Source: Calvatia gigantea
Taxonomy: Eukaryota; Basidiomycota; Agaricomycetes; Agaricales; Lycoperdaceae
NCBI GenBank assembly: GCA_025093985.1
Contig: JACAAK010000003.1
Location: forward strand, 1,426,001-1,490,000
DNA length: 64,000 nt
Direction: 5' to 3'
Part shown: positions 1 to 10,499 of the stretch, in pieces
How positions within the stretch are numbered: the stretch's first letter is position 1
Layout: every line of letters starts with the position of its first letter
Position numbers and translations under genes: made by a program
The notes under the pieces: generated by a model
Databases searched by the model: none
Seen by the model: the letters and a program-made list of their open reading frames with translations, nothing else
Told to the model about the DNA's origin: nothing

Positions 1-932
1 AGCCCATAACTCCATGGGCGAAGGTCTATCGTTCGTAGAGGGGGGTCGGGGGAGAAGCTGCTTCGCCTATCGGGGTCTCGGTCGGATGGGTTGGCTGCGA
101 TGTAACCCGCGGCCGAGTGTTCAGTGGGGTGTAGTTTGTCCCAGGCTGTCCTGGGGGGTTTCAGATTGACGGTGGTAGCGGTGGGGGACTTTGGAGAGGG
201 GCCGGCGGCAGAGGGGGGAATGTGTCGTTGGTCAAGGACAGGAAGTTCTGCCCTAACAGATTTCAGGATCCCAGCTCGCTCCGAGGGGAGTGTTGGGGTG
301 GGGTTGTCGGCCCGGATTGGGTAGACATACTTTGGTTTTGGCGACCAGAGGAGTTGCTGTGGGGTTGATTTCGTGTCGTAGGTGGCGGTATGGGGAGTGG
401 TTCCGGCGACGACGTTGGAGAAAGAGACTGGTGGGTCTCTTGGCTCGGGGTTGTTGGGTGGATTTGATACGTTTGGCTGCTGGGGATGAAGTTGGGATAC
501 AGCGGAGCTGCTTCCCATTCTTGTTGGGTAGGTGAGTCTATCCCAGGGGGTACTGGGAGATGATTCGGTGGAGGGGGGAATGTAGACGCAGTCTGGACCA
601 ACGAAGACGTCGACCCAGAATTGTTTGTTCTGGTCAGCGAATTGTTGGAGCTCGTCTTTGGTAAAGACGGCATTCGGGAGGGTGATAATAGGCTTTTCGA
701 GCAGTTCGTTAATTTGGACGGTGGGGAGAATTGGGGTTTCGTGGCCCACAGGTGTGACGGTGGGAGGGTAGGATATAGAAATATGAGGGGAGGAGGGGAG
801 AGAATGGGCTTTTCTGACTGGGGAATTGTTTTTTGTAGAAAGGGAGGAGATGGAAGAGAGGGAAGGAGAGGGGGATGAGGCTACGATAGCCGCTTTCTTT
901 CCCTTCTTATAGTTTTTTTGGGTTGGTGCCAT
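1..932 (-). CDS. LTR-A ORF3, post-pol protein of unknown function (partial, N-terminal ~310 codons)
   Basis: I translated the minus strand by hand from ATG at 932-930. It stays open with no stop to base 1, about 310 codons, so it is truncated only by the window edge. It begins 61 nt after the pol stop. The N-terminus is short and basic (MAPTQKNYKKGKKA), followed by a Ser/Pro/Thr-rich region and a more conserved block around WDKLHPTEHSAAGY near residue 265. A decayed homologue at 33582-35312 keeps the same frame and shows that the full protein is about 576 residues with a Cys/His-rich C-terminus. There is no signal peptide or membrane segment, so it does not resemble an envelope protein. Function is unknown; nucleic-acid binding is an inference from the C-terminal cluster in the other copy. 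Confidence 0.8.
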   Translation of the reverse strand, partial: MAPTQKNYKKGKKAAIVASSPSPSLSSISSLSTKNNSPVRKAHSLPSSPHISISYPPTVTPVGHETPILPTVQINELLEKPIITLPNAVFTKDELQQFADQNKQFWVDVFVGPDCVYIPPSTESSPSTPWDRLTYPTRMGSSSAVSQLHPQQPNVSNPPNNPEPRDPPVSFSNVVAGTTPHTATYDTKSTPQQLLWSPKPKYVYPIRADNPTPTLPSERAGILKSVRAELPVLDQRHIPPSAAGPSPKSPTATTVNLKPPRTAWDKLHPTEHSAAGYIAANPSDRDPDRRSSFSPDPPLRTIDLRPWSYG

Positions 933-993
933 TGGTAGTTCGATTTGTGGAAGTGCTGTTAAGGAATGATGGAGAAGTTGGGTGAATCCTGGA

Positions 994-3900
994 TTATTTA
1001 TATCTTTTCGGTGGGATGGGAATTAGATGGTGTTCTCGTTGGTATTTTCGTAACAGTTCTTGGGCATGTGGTAAGAGTTGTGCTTCCTTTTCCCAAGAGT
1101 TTTCTTCATGACTGTAACCTTTCCATTTGATATAGTATTCCCTTTGTTTATTCTTGGTTCTATGGTTCAAGATACCTTCGATTTCGTATTCTTCTTCTCC
1201 TTCTATTATGTCAGGGAGAGGTGGTTGTGGGTTTGATCCATGGGTATTGTTTTCGGTGTATTCGGAGAGAAGGGTAGCGTGGAATACGTTGTGAATTTTC
1301 CATGTTTCAGGTAGTTTCAGTCGGTAGGAGAGTGGCGATAAGACTTCTTTGATGGTAAATGGTCCGAGGCGTTTTGGTGCGATCTTGTTTGATTTGAATG
1401 GGAGTTTCAGGTTTCTCCGTTCAAGCCACACTTTTTGTCCTAGGGTGAAGGGTTTGAATTTTGCTTTGATTCGTTGCTCCATGCGTTCCATAGCTAGTTT
1501 GTGGGCAGCGATTGCTTCTCTTCGTGCATGGTCTAGGAGTTCTATTCGTTCTTCAGTAGTGGTGAAGTTTGATTCCTCTAGAATAGTGGGTATTCCATGG
1601 GGTTTTGTTCCGTACATGAGTTCAAAAGGGGTTTGTTTCCGGTCTGAATGTGTTCGTGAATTGTGAGAGAATTCGAGGATTGGGAGTGCTTTAGACCAGG
1701 AGGAAGGATTTCCTGTACAGTAGATAGATAGGTACACTGCAATTTCCTGATTGAATCGTTCTGTTGTTCCATCCGATTGAGGGTGGTAGGCTGATGAGAA
1801 TGATTGGGTGATTCCAAGTCGTTTCATGAGAGCTTGACTGGAGTTTGCTCGGAATCTGGGGTCACGGTCAGAGATTATCTTGTCCGGTAGTCTGAATCTG
1901 GTGTAGACCTTGTCTATAATTATGTCGGCAATTCCTTTGGCGGTGATTTCCTTTGTACAAGGAGTGAGAATTACCCCCTTCGTAAGTCCATGGTCCACTA
2001 TGGACAGAATTGAGTCGAATCCGTGGGATTTTGGTAAATCAGTCAGCAGATCCATAGCGATATGGGCGAATGGTCTAGTAGATATCGGCGGTGGTATCGG
2101 TTGCAACGAAGGGTGGGAAGGATTTCGGTTAATTTTGAATTGTTGGCATTCGCTGCATCCTTTAACATAATTTTGTACGAAGGTACTCATTCCTGGCCAA
2201 TATACTTCAGCTTTGGCAAGGCGATAAGTTTCTTGTTCTCCAGGGTGTCCGATTGAAGGGTGGTCGTGGTATCGTTGGATGACACGTCGGCGGAGTTCCA
2301 TGTCTTCTGGGATGATGACTTTTCCTTTGAATGTCATAAGATGTCCATGTGGTCGGGGAATCATCCCGTATTTCGGATTTATTGCTTCTGGTGATTCTGA
2401 TAGAAGTCGTTTCATAGCTTCCATGGTGATTTCATCATATTTCGATGATTTTACGATGTCATCCTGTAATTTCTGATCACCCATGGAGATGAACAGTTCG
2501 TCTGGTAATACAGTGATTTCCCTGAGGAATACTTCCTCAGGTAAGACAATAACATTTTCGTTGTCATTGTCATCATCTGGGGTGTGATCTGGTCGACGTG
2601 AGAGGGCATCGGCGGCAGGTATTTTGGTTCCTGGGACGTGTTCAATTGCGAAGTCGAAGTGTGAGAGGAAACCAAGCCATCGAGCTTGTCTTCTGGAGAT
2701 ATTTTGGGGTTTTCTCCAAAAGGTGAGGTTCTTGTGATCAGTTCGTATGGTTACGCGATGTTGGGCTCCTTCTAGGTAATGTCGCCATTCTTCTAGTGCC
2801 GTGATTATGGCAAGGAGTTCCCTGTCGTGTATTTCGTAGTTTCGTTGGGTAGGATTGAATGCTTTGGATAGGAAAGCTACTGGGTGGTAGTTTCCGTTCA
2901 TGTCTTGCTGTGATAGGACTGCTCCTAAGGCATATTTTGAGGCATCGGTTTCGATAAAGAAGGGTTTTGTTTGGTCTGGCATCAGCAAAACGGGTTTCTT
3001 CATGAATTCGGATTTTAGTTGGCTGAAGGCTTTGTTTGCTTTGTATTCCCATTCGAATTTCTTTGTTTTGGATAGAAGAGCATTAAGCGGTCGAGAGATG
3101 TCGGCATAACGATGTATGAATTTTCGGTAGAAGTTACAGAATCCCATGAATTTTCTGACATCGCGGGTAGTGCGGGGTAAGGGCCATTCTTCTATTCCAC
3201 GGAGTTTGGTGTTGTCCATTTCGATCTTGTCGGGGGAGATTATCATGCCGAGATATTCTAGATGGGTTTTATCGAATTCACATTTTTCTAGTTTCAGGTA
3301 TAGATTGTTGTCTTTCAAGATCTGGAGTGCTTCCAAGGTAAGGCGATCCATTTCTTCCTGAGTTTTTGCGTAGATGAGAATGTCGTCCATATAGATTATA
3401 ATTCCTCCTTTATCTAGCATTTTTGCGAATATGGTGTCCATCATCTTTTGGAAGGTGGCTGGGGAGTTGCACATTCCAAAGAACATGACGTTTGGCTCGT
3501 AAAGTCCGATTGGAGTTTTGAATGCGGCTTTCCATTGGTCTCCTTCTCGAATACGGATGTTGTTGTATCCGAGTCGGACGTCCATTTTTGTGAATAGTTT
3601 TGCTCCTTGAAGTTTGTCCATAATTGTCGTTATCATAGGAATAGGGTACGCATTCTTCTTGGTATGTTTATTTAGGTAACGGTAATCTTGGCATGGCCGA
3701 AGTTTCCCGTCCTTCTTTCCTACGAAGAAGAAGGATGAGGCCATGGGAGATTCAGATTCTCGGATGTATCCTTTTCGGAGATTTTCGTTTATGAACTTCT
3801 TGAGTTCTTCGGTTTCAAGGGGTGATAAGGGGTACGTTTTCCCTAGTTCTGGTTTAAAGGTATCCAAGAGTTCGATTTTATGGTCGTATGGTCTGGGAGG

Positions 3901-4755
3901 GGGGAATCGTTCAGATTTCTTCATGTCGAAGAGTGAAGCGAATTTCTTGTATTTCCTGGGTACCTTTGTATCGGTTTTTGGGGTTGATTTTTGTGCGAGA
4001 CTTGTAGCTTGGGTGATCTTCGTATTGATTTCGAGTTCATGTGGAGTTTGAGTAATTTCGTAGAGTTCATGTTCCAAATGGAATTCATCGAAATCAATGT
4101 TTTCCAAGTAGAGTTTGAGTTCATCGATAGAGAGTTCAGGTTCTTCTGAATGGACGATCGCTTCAAAGACTTTTACAGCAAGTGGGTCAAAGTCTTCATC
4201 TAGGTAGGTGTAGCGTTCGGTATCATTCATTCCATGGATATCTAAGGCGATTTCATTGATAGTGGTAGGTCCGTTTGTGGATTTTACGATTAAGGGTACG
4301 ATGTTGTCATTGTTTCGCCATTTGAACTCTTGAGTAGTCCAATTTATGTCTGGGTTCGTTTGTTGTAGCCATAGGTATCCTAGGATTAGATCTTTGGATC
4401 CTATTCCTGAGACATAGGCTTTGAATTGGCATTGTTTTCCATCAATTAAAGTGTTCAATTCTACGCTTTCATTGATTGATCCATTTTCGTTGGGAGTTCC
4501 ATCCGCATTGGATACTTTGATGGGATGTTTGATAGGACGTGTTCGTAGTCCGTAGGTATTTGTAAAATTCGAGGAGATGAAGTTTCCTTGGGCTCCCAAG
4601 TCAATTAGAGCGGTGACTGGGATATTTCGTAGATGGTTCTGATTGAGTTTGATAGGGAGGAAGATTGATGCTTTATTGTCCGAGGTAGGGAGTTTTATTA
4701 GATTGATTTGTGGGTCACCCAGCGATTCCTTTACAGGATCGGGTGACGCCTTCAA
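994..4755 (-). CDS. pol: LTR-A pol polyprotein: protease, RT, RNase H, integrase, chromodomain
   Basis: Open frame of 1253 codons. It opens at a TTG that overlaps the gag stop, so translation is most likely by -1 frameshifting from gag rather than a separate start. Visible domains: retropepsin with an altered active site (ID-L-GAQG, residues 51-57, where the sister copy has DSG); reverse transcriptase about residues 300-500 with YMDD at 455-458; RNase H about 600-715 with TDAS near 604; integrase HHCC zinc finger about 830-875 and catalytic Asp near 901, Asp near 962 and Glu near 999; chromodomain about 1187-1235, with YYIKWKGYS, followed by the C-terminus. The chromodomain normally directs integration to modified chromatin. 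Length and order are typical of a full chromovirus pol. The Ser to Leu change in the protease probably abolishes self-processing. Confidence 0.95.
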   Translation of the reverse strand: MKASPDPVKESLGDPQINLIKLPTSDNKASIFLPIKLNQNHLRNIPVTALIDLGAQGNFISSNFTNTYGLRTRPIKHPIKVSNADGTPNENGSINESVELNTLIDGKQCQFKAYVSGIGSKDLILGYLWLQQTNPDINWTTQEFKWRNNDNIVPLIVKSTNGPTTINEIALDIHGMNDTERYTYLDEDFDPLAVKVFEAIVHSEEPELSIDELKLYLENIDFDEFHLEHELYEITQTPHELEINTKITQATSLAQKSTPKTDTKVPRKYKKFASLFDMKKSERFPPPRPYDHKIELLDTFKPELGKTYPLSPLETEELKKFINENLRKGYIRESESPMASSFFFVGKKDGKLRPCQDYRYLNKHTKKNAYPIPMITTIMDKLQGAKLFTKMDVRLGYNNIRIREGDQWKAAFKTPIGLYEPNVMFFGMCNSPATFQKMMDTIFAKMLDKGGIIIYMDDILIYAKTQEEMDRLTLEALQILKDNNLYLKLEKCEFDKTHLEYLGMIISPDKIEMDNTKLRGIEEWPLPRTTRDVRKFMGFCNFYRKFIHRYADISRPLNALLSKTKKFEWEYKANKAFSQLKSEFMKKPVLLMPDQTKPFFIETDASKYALGAVLSQQDMNGNYHPVAFLSKAFNPTQRNYEIHDRELLAIITALEEWRHYLEGAQHRVTIRTDHKNLTFWRKPQNISRRQARWLGFLSHFDFAIEHVPGTKIPAADALSRRPDHTPDDDNDNENVIVLPEEVFLREITVLPDELFISMGDQKLQDDIVKSSKYDEITMEAMKRLLSESPEAINPKYGMIPRPHGHLMTFKGKVIIPEDMELRRRVIQRYHDHPSIGHPGEQETYRLAKAEVYWPGMSTFVQNYVKGCSECQQFKINRNPSHPSLQPIPPPISTRPFAHIAMDLLTDLPKSHGFDSILSIVDHGLTKGVILTPCTKEITAKGIADIIIDKVYTRFRLPDKIISDRDPRFRANSSQALMKRLGITQSFSSAYHPQSDGTTERFNQEIAVYLSIYCTGNPSSWSKALPILEFSHNSRTHSDRKQTPFELMYGTKPHGIPTILEESNFTTTEERIELLDHARREAIAAHKLAMERMEQRIKAKFKPFTLGQKVWLERRNLKLPFKSNKIAPKRLGPFTIKEVLSPLSYRLKLPETWKIHNVFHATLLSEYTENNTHGSNPQPPLPDIIEGEEEYEIEGILNHRTKNKQREYYIKWKGYSHEENSWEKEAQLLPHAQELLRKYQREHHLIPIPPKRYK

Positions 4756-4763
4756 AAATCCCC
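4752..4763 (-). promoter_or_regulatory. Candidate -1 programmed frameshift site between gag and pol (copy A1)
   Basis: On the minus strand the sequence is GGGGATTTTTGA. Gag reads GGG GAT TTT TGA and stops, while pol is open in the -1 frame from the T-run (TTG AAG GCG). The same bases and arrangement occur at 48344-48355 in copy A5. It is not a textbook X XXY YYZ heptamer, but slippage of tRNA-Phe on the five T residues next to the stop would give the gag-pol fusion. Confidence 0.55.
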
Positions 4764-6829
4764 GAAGGGCTTGAGCGTTGGATCAGAGATATATGCTTCT
4801 CTGAATTCCATTCTTTCGTCCGTTGGGAGTTCTCTGATCATTGCTTGGATATCGAGTGCAGAGATCTTTCGGGTTTGATTTGGAGCGGCACCGGAGTAAT
4901 TCCTGGAAGCTTGAGGTTGTGAGGGTTGTGCATAACGGGGTGGTTGCATGAATCTTCTTTGTGGCGGGTGGGGTCGTCTAGGAGGTGGTTTTTCCTTGGA
5001 CAGGTTTGGGTCAGGATTTGGACAATTGCTGATAAGGTGTCCAAATTTTCTGCAGCCTATGCATTTCCCAGCTTTGTAGCGAGCGACTTGCTCAGCAGTA
5101 AATACAGCGTTTAATTGTAATTCCGGGTCATCCAAGTCATAGCCTTCATGAGTGTAGTCTTGCTCTGGAGGATACAGTTCTTCGTCTTCGTAAGGTGGTT
5201 CGTAGGGGTCTTGAGGTTCTGCCTGTACTTCATGTATGGTTCGTACAGGTTGGCGATTTGGTTGATAACGAGTGTGGTAGTTTGGTTGGAAACGGGGTGG
5301 TTGGTAGGGGGTTGGGTTTCGAGGAAAGTTTCTAGGCCACATTGCGTCAGCTTGACGATTGACTGAGTCTCGTCGTACTGCATCGGTATACCATTCAGCA
5401 ATGGTTTCGGGTGGTCCTTCTTTTCTAGTCCATACTTCTCTTGCGAGATTTGGATTGAGTCCTTGTTTATATTGTTCAATTAATGCTTCATTGTCTTGAA
5501 TTCCTCCGATAGATGCAAGGCGTTGGAATTCAAGATTAAAGTCTGCTGCAGAGGACTTATTTTGCTTCAATTCGTACCATTGTCTCCGCGCGGTGATTTG
5601 TTTGTCTACTGGAGTGAAGTGTTTCAAGATTTCAATTTCGAATTCTTTGAAGGTAGAGTATCTCCAAGGGATGGGCTTTCCACGGGCATCGGTAATTCGG
5701 CTTTTGTAATATTGTTCAGACCAGGATCCGGCTTTCCCTTCGACCATAAGGCCGAGGACAAATCTGATCTGTCGTTGGTCATCCGTAGATGCTCTAGGGT
5801 TCATTTCGAGATAGTTTTTGACTAGCATCCACCAGGTTTTAAATCAGGGGTTTGTTCCATCGAAGTTTGGTGGCTTTTGTCCGATTTCTTTCGAATTCCC
5901 ATCGTTTCCTACAAATTGAATGGCTGGAGTACGATGTCTTCGTCGACCTCCTCCTTCTCTTCCAATGGAGAAAGAGGACGGAGTGAATGAACCATGGCTG
6001 AAGTTTCGTGAAGAGGGAGGGGAGGGAGAGGGCGCTCTTCCTTGTCGACCTCTATGGGGAGGATCTTCTTTGGGTGTTCTTCGTCGTCCAATTCCGAAGA
6101 TGGGAGTTGTAGCTCCTGATCGAGGTGGTGGTTGGTTGGTTGGTTCATTATTTGTTTCAGTTTGCGTTTGAGTGGAAGTAGCCATGCCTTCGATCTCTGG
6201 ATGAATTGGTTCTTGTGATTCAAAACCTGGGATATCTGGGTATTCGAGGGTGTCTGGAGTGTATATAAGATGGGTTCCTTCTCGATTGAGGACGTCTTGG
6301 AAGTCAGGTGGATGTTCGGGCAGCTGATGGAACGTCTCGTTGTCTTCGTCGTCTTCAAGGACGGATGGTAAGATGTGGGGGTTTTCGATTCTGAATTGGG
6401 AGGGGGATACGGCTCTGGATGGTGTCTGTGGCGGTGACTCTTGAGATGGACCTTGCTCGGGCGAATCGGGTCAAAAATAGTTGAATTTGCCACTTTGTGT
6501 TGGTTTCGGTGGTTCAGGCTCAGTGGATTTTCTAGTAGGTGCTGGTAATTCTTGTAGTAGTTTTGGCTTTTGTGATCTAGTGCATGGGGTATGATAAATC
6601 CTTTCTAAGAATGGTGCAGAAGGTCCTTCTGGTTGATGAGTTTGTTTAGGCGGAGGAGTAGTAGGAGATTCGAATGAGTGTTGGGTTGGTGTATGGAATG
6701 ATCGTTCTGGGGATGAGGAAGGAGGGTGTAAGGGACGTTTCCCTTTTCGCGACGTGGTGAAGAAAGATAGATAGCGGTAACCAGGCCCGCTCTTCTCAAC
6801 GCTACTTGGTGGAGGACAGATAACCAAGT
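4752..6829 (-). pseudogene. gag: LTR-A gag, copy A1, two nonsense codons
   Basis: Structural (capsid and nucleocapsid) protein of copy A1, recognised by near identity to the open gag at 46280-48355. The frame is broken by TGA at 6471-6473 and at 5844-5846. At both places the sister copy has CGA, so each is a single C to T change. The retrotransposon gag domain lies just after the second stop. A CCHC zinc knuckle (CIGCRKFGHLISNC) sits near the C-terminus. No in-frame ATG exists in the first 200 codons of the open stretch, so the true start is uncertain. The gag stop at 4752-4754 overlaps the pol frame. Confidence 0.88.
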
Positions 6830-6962
6830 CAGTGGACCCGAAGTTCCACTCTTCTTAACCCTATTACCGGGAAGGCTTCTCAACGTCAACTGGACGGAGG
6901 GATAGTCAGCAGAAGCTGGCCGTAAGAGACTGGAGTCGTATAGAAACGAGAGAAGGGAGGTG

Positions 6963-6972
6963 AGGTTATTCT
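6963..6972 (-). promoter_or_regulatory. LTR-A primer-binding site of self-priming type (copy A1)
   Basis: The minus strand reads AGAATAACCT starting 2 nt downstream of the 5' LTR. It is exactly complementary to AGGTTATTCT inside the LTR at 7209-7218, about 34 nt after the TATA box (7245-7252), where the transcript should start. The site does not begin with TGG, as tRNA-primed sites usually do. Confidence 0.55.
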
Positions 6973-6974
6973 TA

Positions 6975-7599
6975 TGTTACATGCGTTACCTTACTTTGCA
7001 ACCAGGCCCGGATCGTCTCCACTCAGGGAGAGGTTCAACGCTATAGCCCAGGAGTATTTGACAAGTCTCAATGACTTCTGTGCAGGCTTCGGATTGCTCC
7101 CTCGAGTAGAAGCTCGCGCTTGCCTGAGAAGTCCGAGTTAAATGTCACTGCAGTCCCCAAGGTTGTTAGCCTTGTAGCAGACGAGCGAAGATAAGGAAGC
7201 TTGTTACTAGAATAACCTAAAGTAATACAAAGTACTACTTAGGGTTTATATACTAGCTACGAATAAGAGATGAGAGATTACGTAGTAAGCAGATATAAGT
7301 CAATGAGAACTACTACGGGTTAATTGGTAATATAAGGAATCATAGGGATAGGCGAAATGAATAGAAGAACGAGTACGAGTCATAAGAAGATGGAGTCAGG
7401 TAAAGAGAAGTACAATGGTGGGAAAGATGAAGGTGAAACAGGAACATGACTCAGAATGAATCATAAGAAGCGAAGGTAGAAGTACATGTGATAAATAAAT
7501 AAAGAACGGACCGGGGTATACAGGGAGAAGAATGGAAAGTCTGTACGGAAGGTTAATACGTTGATGCGAAGAGTCCGGGGGTGTAGTAAGTTCGTAACA
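6975..7599 (-). repeat. LTR-A 5' LTR of copy A1 (625 bp)
   Basis: On the minus strand it starts TGTTACGAACTTACTACACC and ends ACGCATGTAACA, giving TG...CA ends and a short terminal inverted repeat. A TATATAAA box lies at 7245-7252 (minus strand). Thirteen further full, partial or noisy copies of this LTR occur in the window. Confidence 0.93.
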
Positions 7600-7912
7600 C
7601 ATTACGTTACTTTGCAACTAGGCCTGGATTATCTCCACTCAGGGAGAGGTTCAATGTTATAGCCTAAGAGTATACAACAAGTCTCGAGGACTTCTGTACA
7701 GACTTCAGATTGCTCCCTCAAGTAGAAGCTTGTACTTGTCTGAGAAGTCTGAGTTAAGTGTCACTGCAGTCCTCAAGGTTGCTAACCTTGTAGCAGACAA
7801 GCAAAGATAAAGAAGCTTGTTACTAGAATAACCTAAGGTAATACAATGGTACTACTTAGGATTATATACTAGCTATGGATAAAGGATGAGAGAATTATGT
7901 AGTAAATGGGTA
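7600..7912 (-). repeat. LTR-A fragment, older copy abutting A1
   Basis: About 313 bp matching the 3' half of LTR-A in the same orientation, with CpG sites changed to TpG or CpA. It stops at about 7912, where decayed gypsy sequence begins. Copy A1 appears to have inserted into or beside this older LTR. No target duplication can be checked because the other end of A1 is outside the window. Confidence 0.8.
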
Positions 7913-8407
7913 TGTCAATGCTGATTTCTTCCCAAGGTCCATTTGGTACTGGGAGGGGGTGTAGTGGTGATTTGAGTGGTGTTGTCCTTATTTTGTTTCT
8001 CTGATAGGCTCGGCATCCCTGGATGTACCTTTTCACATCTTTATGCATTATTGGCTATCAATAGTTGCAACCAATTAGTTCCATCATTCTGTGTTGGCTG
8101 GGGTGTCCCGCATCTGGGATGTTATGATCCTGTTATAGGATTTTCTCTCATAGTTCCTGGTTTGGTGGTACATATGCACTGTTTTGTCTGTAGATTATTC
8201 CTTTGTGTTCCATGAGTTCCAGCTTTTCTCTTTGTAGTTCTATGAGGACCACTGTTTCCCATTGGGGCTCCTTGCGTATTTTTTTTAAGAGTGTTGATTT
8301 AAGGAATAGCTCTGCTCATAGCAGGACTATATTGTTGGTGTTTTCCATTTGTAGCCAGTTCTCTCTGATCATGGTGACTAATTTATCCTCCTGTTCCTCA
8401 GACATTT
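7913..8407 (-). pseudogene. Decayed gypsy integrase N-terminal region (LTR-B-like)
   Basis: Minus-strand translation with several stops. It aligns to the LTR-B pol at about 16425-17000: the linker after RNase H (KLVTMIRENWLQ), the integrase zinc-finger region, and the start of the integrase core. It is the downstream part of the element whose RT/RNase H lies at 8809-9726. It is separated from that part by a plus-strand integrase piece. Confidence 0.65.
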
Positions 8408-8808
8408 GATGGTGGACTTTCATCCTAGATGGAAGCCAGAGCATTGAGAAAAGAGAATGCCAAGTCTATTAGACAATGGCTTTTTGAAGATATTGTCTAC
8501 AGATGGGGAAGTCTTGTGAAGATTGTCACAGACAATGGCTCACCATTCAAGAAAGTAGTTGGCTAGTTAGCTGAGAAGTACGGAATTAAAGGAGTTACTA
8601 TCTCTTCCTATAACTCACAAGCTAATAGAATGATAGAAAGACCCCACTGGGATGTTAGACAAATACTGTATAAGGCCATGAATGGCAATGTCAGGAAATA
8701 GTACTAGTATCTCCACCATGTAATATCCAAAGTAATTGTAATACTTTGATATTCTAAGCCTTCAAGAAGGAGTCCCCTTTGATATCACAACTGCCTGTAG
8801 ATATTGGG
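8408..8808 (+). pseudogene. Decayed gypsy integrase core fragment
   Basis: The plus-strand frame from about 8428 reads MEARALRKENAKSIRQWL, then IVTDNGSPF carrying the second catalytic Asp, then ISSYNSQANRMIERPHWDVR carrying the Glu. Stops interrupt it. It is a different gypsy lineage from its minus-strand neighbours. The C-terminal half of the same integrase resumes at 9727. Confidence 0.72.
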
Positions 8809-9726
8809 TCAACTTAGGATAAAAGTTGATCTCACTATAACATGGCATCCATTCAGTTTTTGTGGTTCCTGGTAATACTTTAGGTTCTCATGGTTGGTCC
8901 AGATTTCAAATTTTTCTTCTGCATCTAGTAGGTAGTGTCTCCATTCTTTCAGTGCATGGATAATGGCCAGCAATTCCTTGTCATAAATTTCATAGTTGCA
9001 TTTGGCCAGCAATAACATTCATGACATGAAGGCAATTAGGTGCCATTTGTCTTTCTGTAGTTGTGATAGTACACCTCCTAGTGCATAATCTAATACATCG
9101 ACTTCTACTTGAAACTGGCTCTGTCTTTGTGGTAGTGTCAGGACTGGTTCTTCAGTGATGTGTTTCTTAAGTTCATTGAATGAGGCTTGGTGTTCCTTGC
9201 TCCATTCCCAAGTGGTTGCTCCCTTGAGCTTGTTTAGTGGTCCTGCAATTTTGCTGAAGTCCTTGATGAAGCGTCTGTAGTAATTGGCAAAGCCCAGGAA
9301 CCTTTCTACTCCTTTGGTGCTCTTTGGCTCAGGCCAATTGCATACTGATTTGACCTTTTCTTTCTCTATCTCAATTTGCCCATGTTCTACTTTGACTTCT
9401 AGCATTGGAATTTCTTTGGCATCAAAGATGTATTTGGTTCACTTAAAATACAGGTTGTACTGGTTTTCCTATTCCAAGAACTGTATTGTTCATTCTTTTA
9501 GTTGTTCTTTTGTGTCACCAGGGATTGTGAAGTTGTCCATGTAATTCATGATATCTCCATTTTGTAAGAGATCACAGAAGATGCTTGCCATCATTCAAGA
9601 GAAGGTTCCTGGTGAGTTGCTGAGTCTAAAATACATGACTATTGGTTCGAAGAGCCCTTCATTGGTAAGCAACACAGCTTTCCATTTATCTCTTTCTTTG
9701 ATTCTGACATTGTTGTACCCCCAGTA
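8809..9726 (-). pseudogene. Decayed gypsy RT-RNase H fragment (LTR-B-like)
   Basis: Minus-strand pieces of RT and RNase H: VERFLGFANYYRRFIKDFSK after the RT palm, a tether region, then YDKELLAIIHALKEWRHYLL of RNase H. The RT active site reads YMDN rather than YMDD, so it could not be functional. Stops and frameshifts are present. Closest in this window to the LTR-B pol at about 17050-18060. The repeat ATGTAAT occurs near 8719 and 9726 and may mark an insertion into the integrase fragment. Confidence 0.75.
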
Positions 9727-10338
9727 TGTAATGTGGGCCAATAGAATAACAATAAGAAAAGGTACAGGATGCTCACCTTACTTTATGGTAACAGGAGCAC
9801 ATCTAACGTTACTGTTAGATATAATAGAAGTAACCTGGTTAGTTAAATACCCAGAATGCTTCTTATCTACAGAAGAACTTATTGGTCTATGAGTACTAGC
9901 ATTAGCTAAACATGTAGACCACATAAATGAAATACAAAAACATCTATCTAACAAAAAGTTAAATAGGGCATTAAAACTAGAAGAAGAAATGAAATATAAG
10001 ATAAAAGACTTTGACCTAAGGCCAGGATTGTTAGTCTTAGTTAAGAATTCAGCCATACAAATGTCAGTGGATCGCAAAATGAAGCCAAGGTATCTAAAAC
10101 CTATGGTAGTGATTCAGCAACTTAAGGGTGGTGTGTACATCTTAGCAGAACTGGATAGATCTATGTGGCAAAATAAGGTTGCAGCTTTAGAGTAATACTT
10201 TACTTAGCATGGTCTAAGCTAACACTGGATGAGAAAATCAAATGCTTAATCAACCTATCTAAGGACAGTTTAGATAGATTAATCATGGAAGATGAGTCAG
10301 AGGCAAAGCTAACAGACTCAGACATCGAAAACTGACAC
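9727..10338 (+). pseudogene. Decayed gypsy integrase C-terminal fragment
   Basis: Plus-strand continuation of the integrase begun at 8408: ITIRKGTGCSPYFMVTGAH, the helical linker, and the C-terminal domain with [18 protein letters not shown]. It ends with an acidic tail. One in-frame stop lies near 9890, and others follow after 10190. Confidence 0.75.
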
Positions 10339-10499
10339 AATCATACTAAAGTTTGTTGTAAGATAGAAACTCTGTTTGTGTGAACATGTACAAACTGAGG
10401 GTAAAAAACTATCTAAGTAAAATGGGTGATTAATGAGAAGTTAGATGTAATCTAAGCAGAATGGCCTGATAACTTCTCTAACTGAACAAAGAGATGTTC

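Larger units (their letters stand above)
1..7599 (-). mobile_element. LTR-A Ty3/Gypsy chromovirus, copy A1 (3' end outside window)
   Basis: Minus-strand LTR retrotransposon read from its 5' LTR (6975-7599) through a leader, gag, pol and a third ORF that runs off the left edge, so the 3' LTR is not visible. The order protease, RT, RNase H, integrase, chromodomain places it in the chromovirus branch of Ty3/Gypsy. Pol is uninterrupted, but gag has two TGA codons where the sister copy at 46280-48355 reads CGA, and the protease active-site serine is replaced. The copy is therefore young but probably not autonomous. It ends against an older LTR-A fragment at 7600. Confidence 0.93.

Noticed and set aside
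263..673. A separate 136-codon minus-strand gene at the left edge
   Set aside because: It is in a different frame from the continuous ORF3 at 1-932, which is supported by a homologue at 33582.
1..932. ORF3 as a retroviral-type envelope gene because of its position after pol
   Set aside because: Basic Pro/Ser-rich N-terminus with no signal peptide, no membrane anchor, and a Cys/His cluster at the C-terminus in the sister copy.
1349..4051. Several plus-strand frames of 60-105 codons across LTR-A pol
   Set aside because: Antisense shadows of a well-supported 1253-codon pol.
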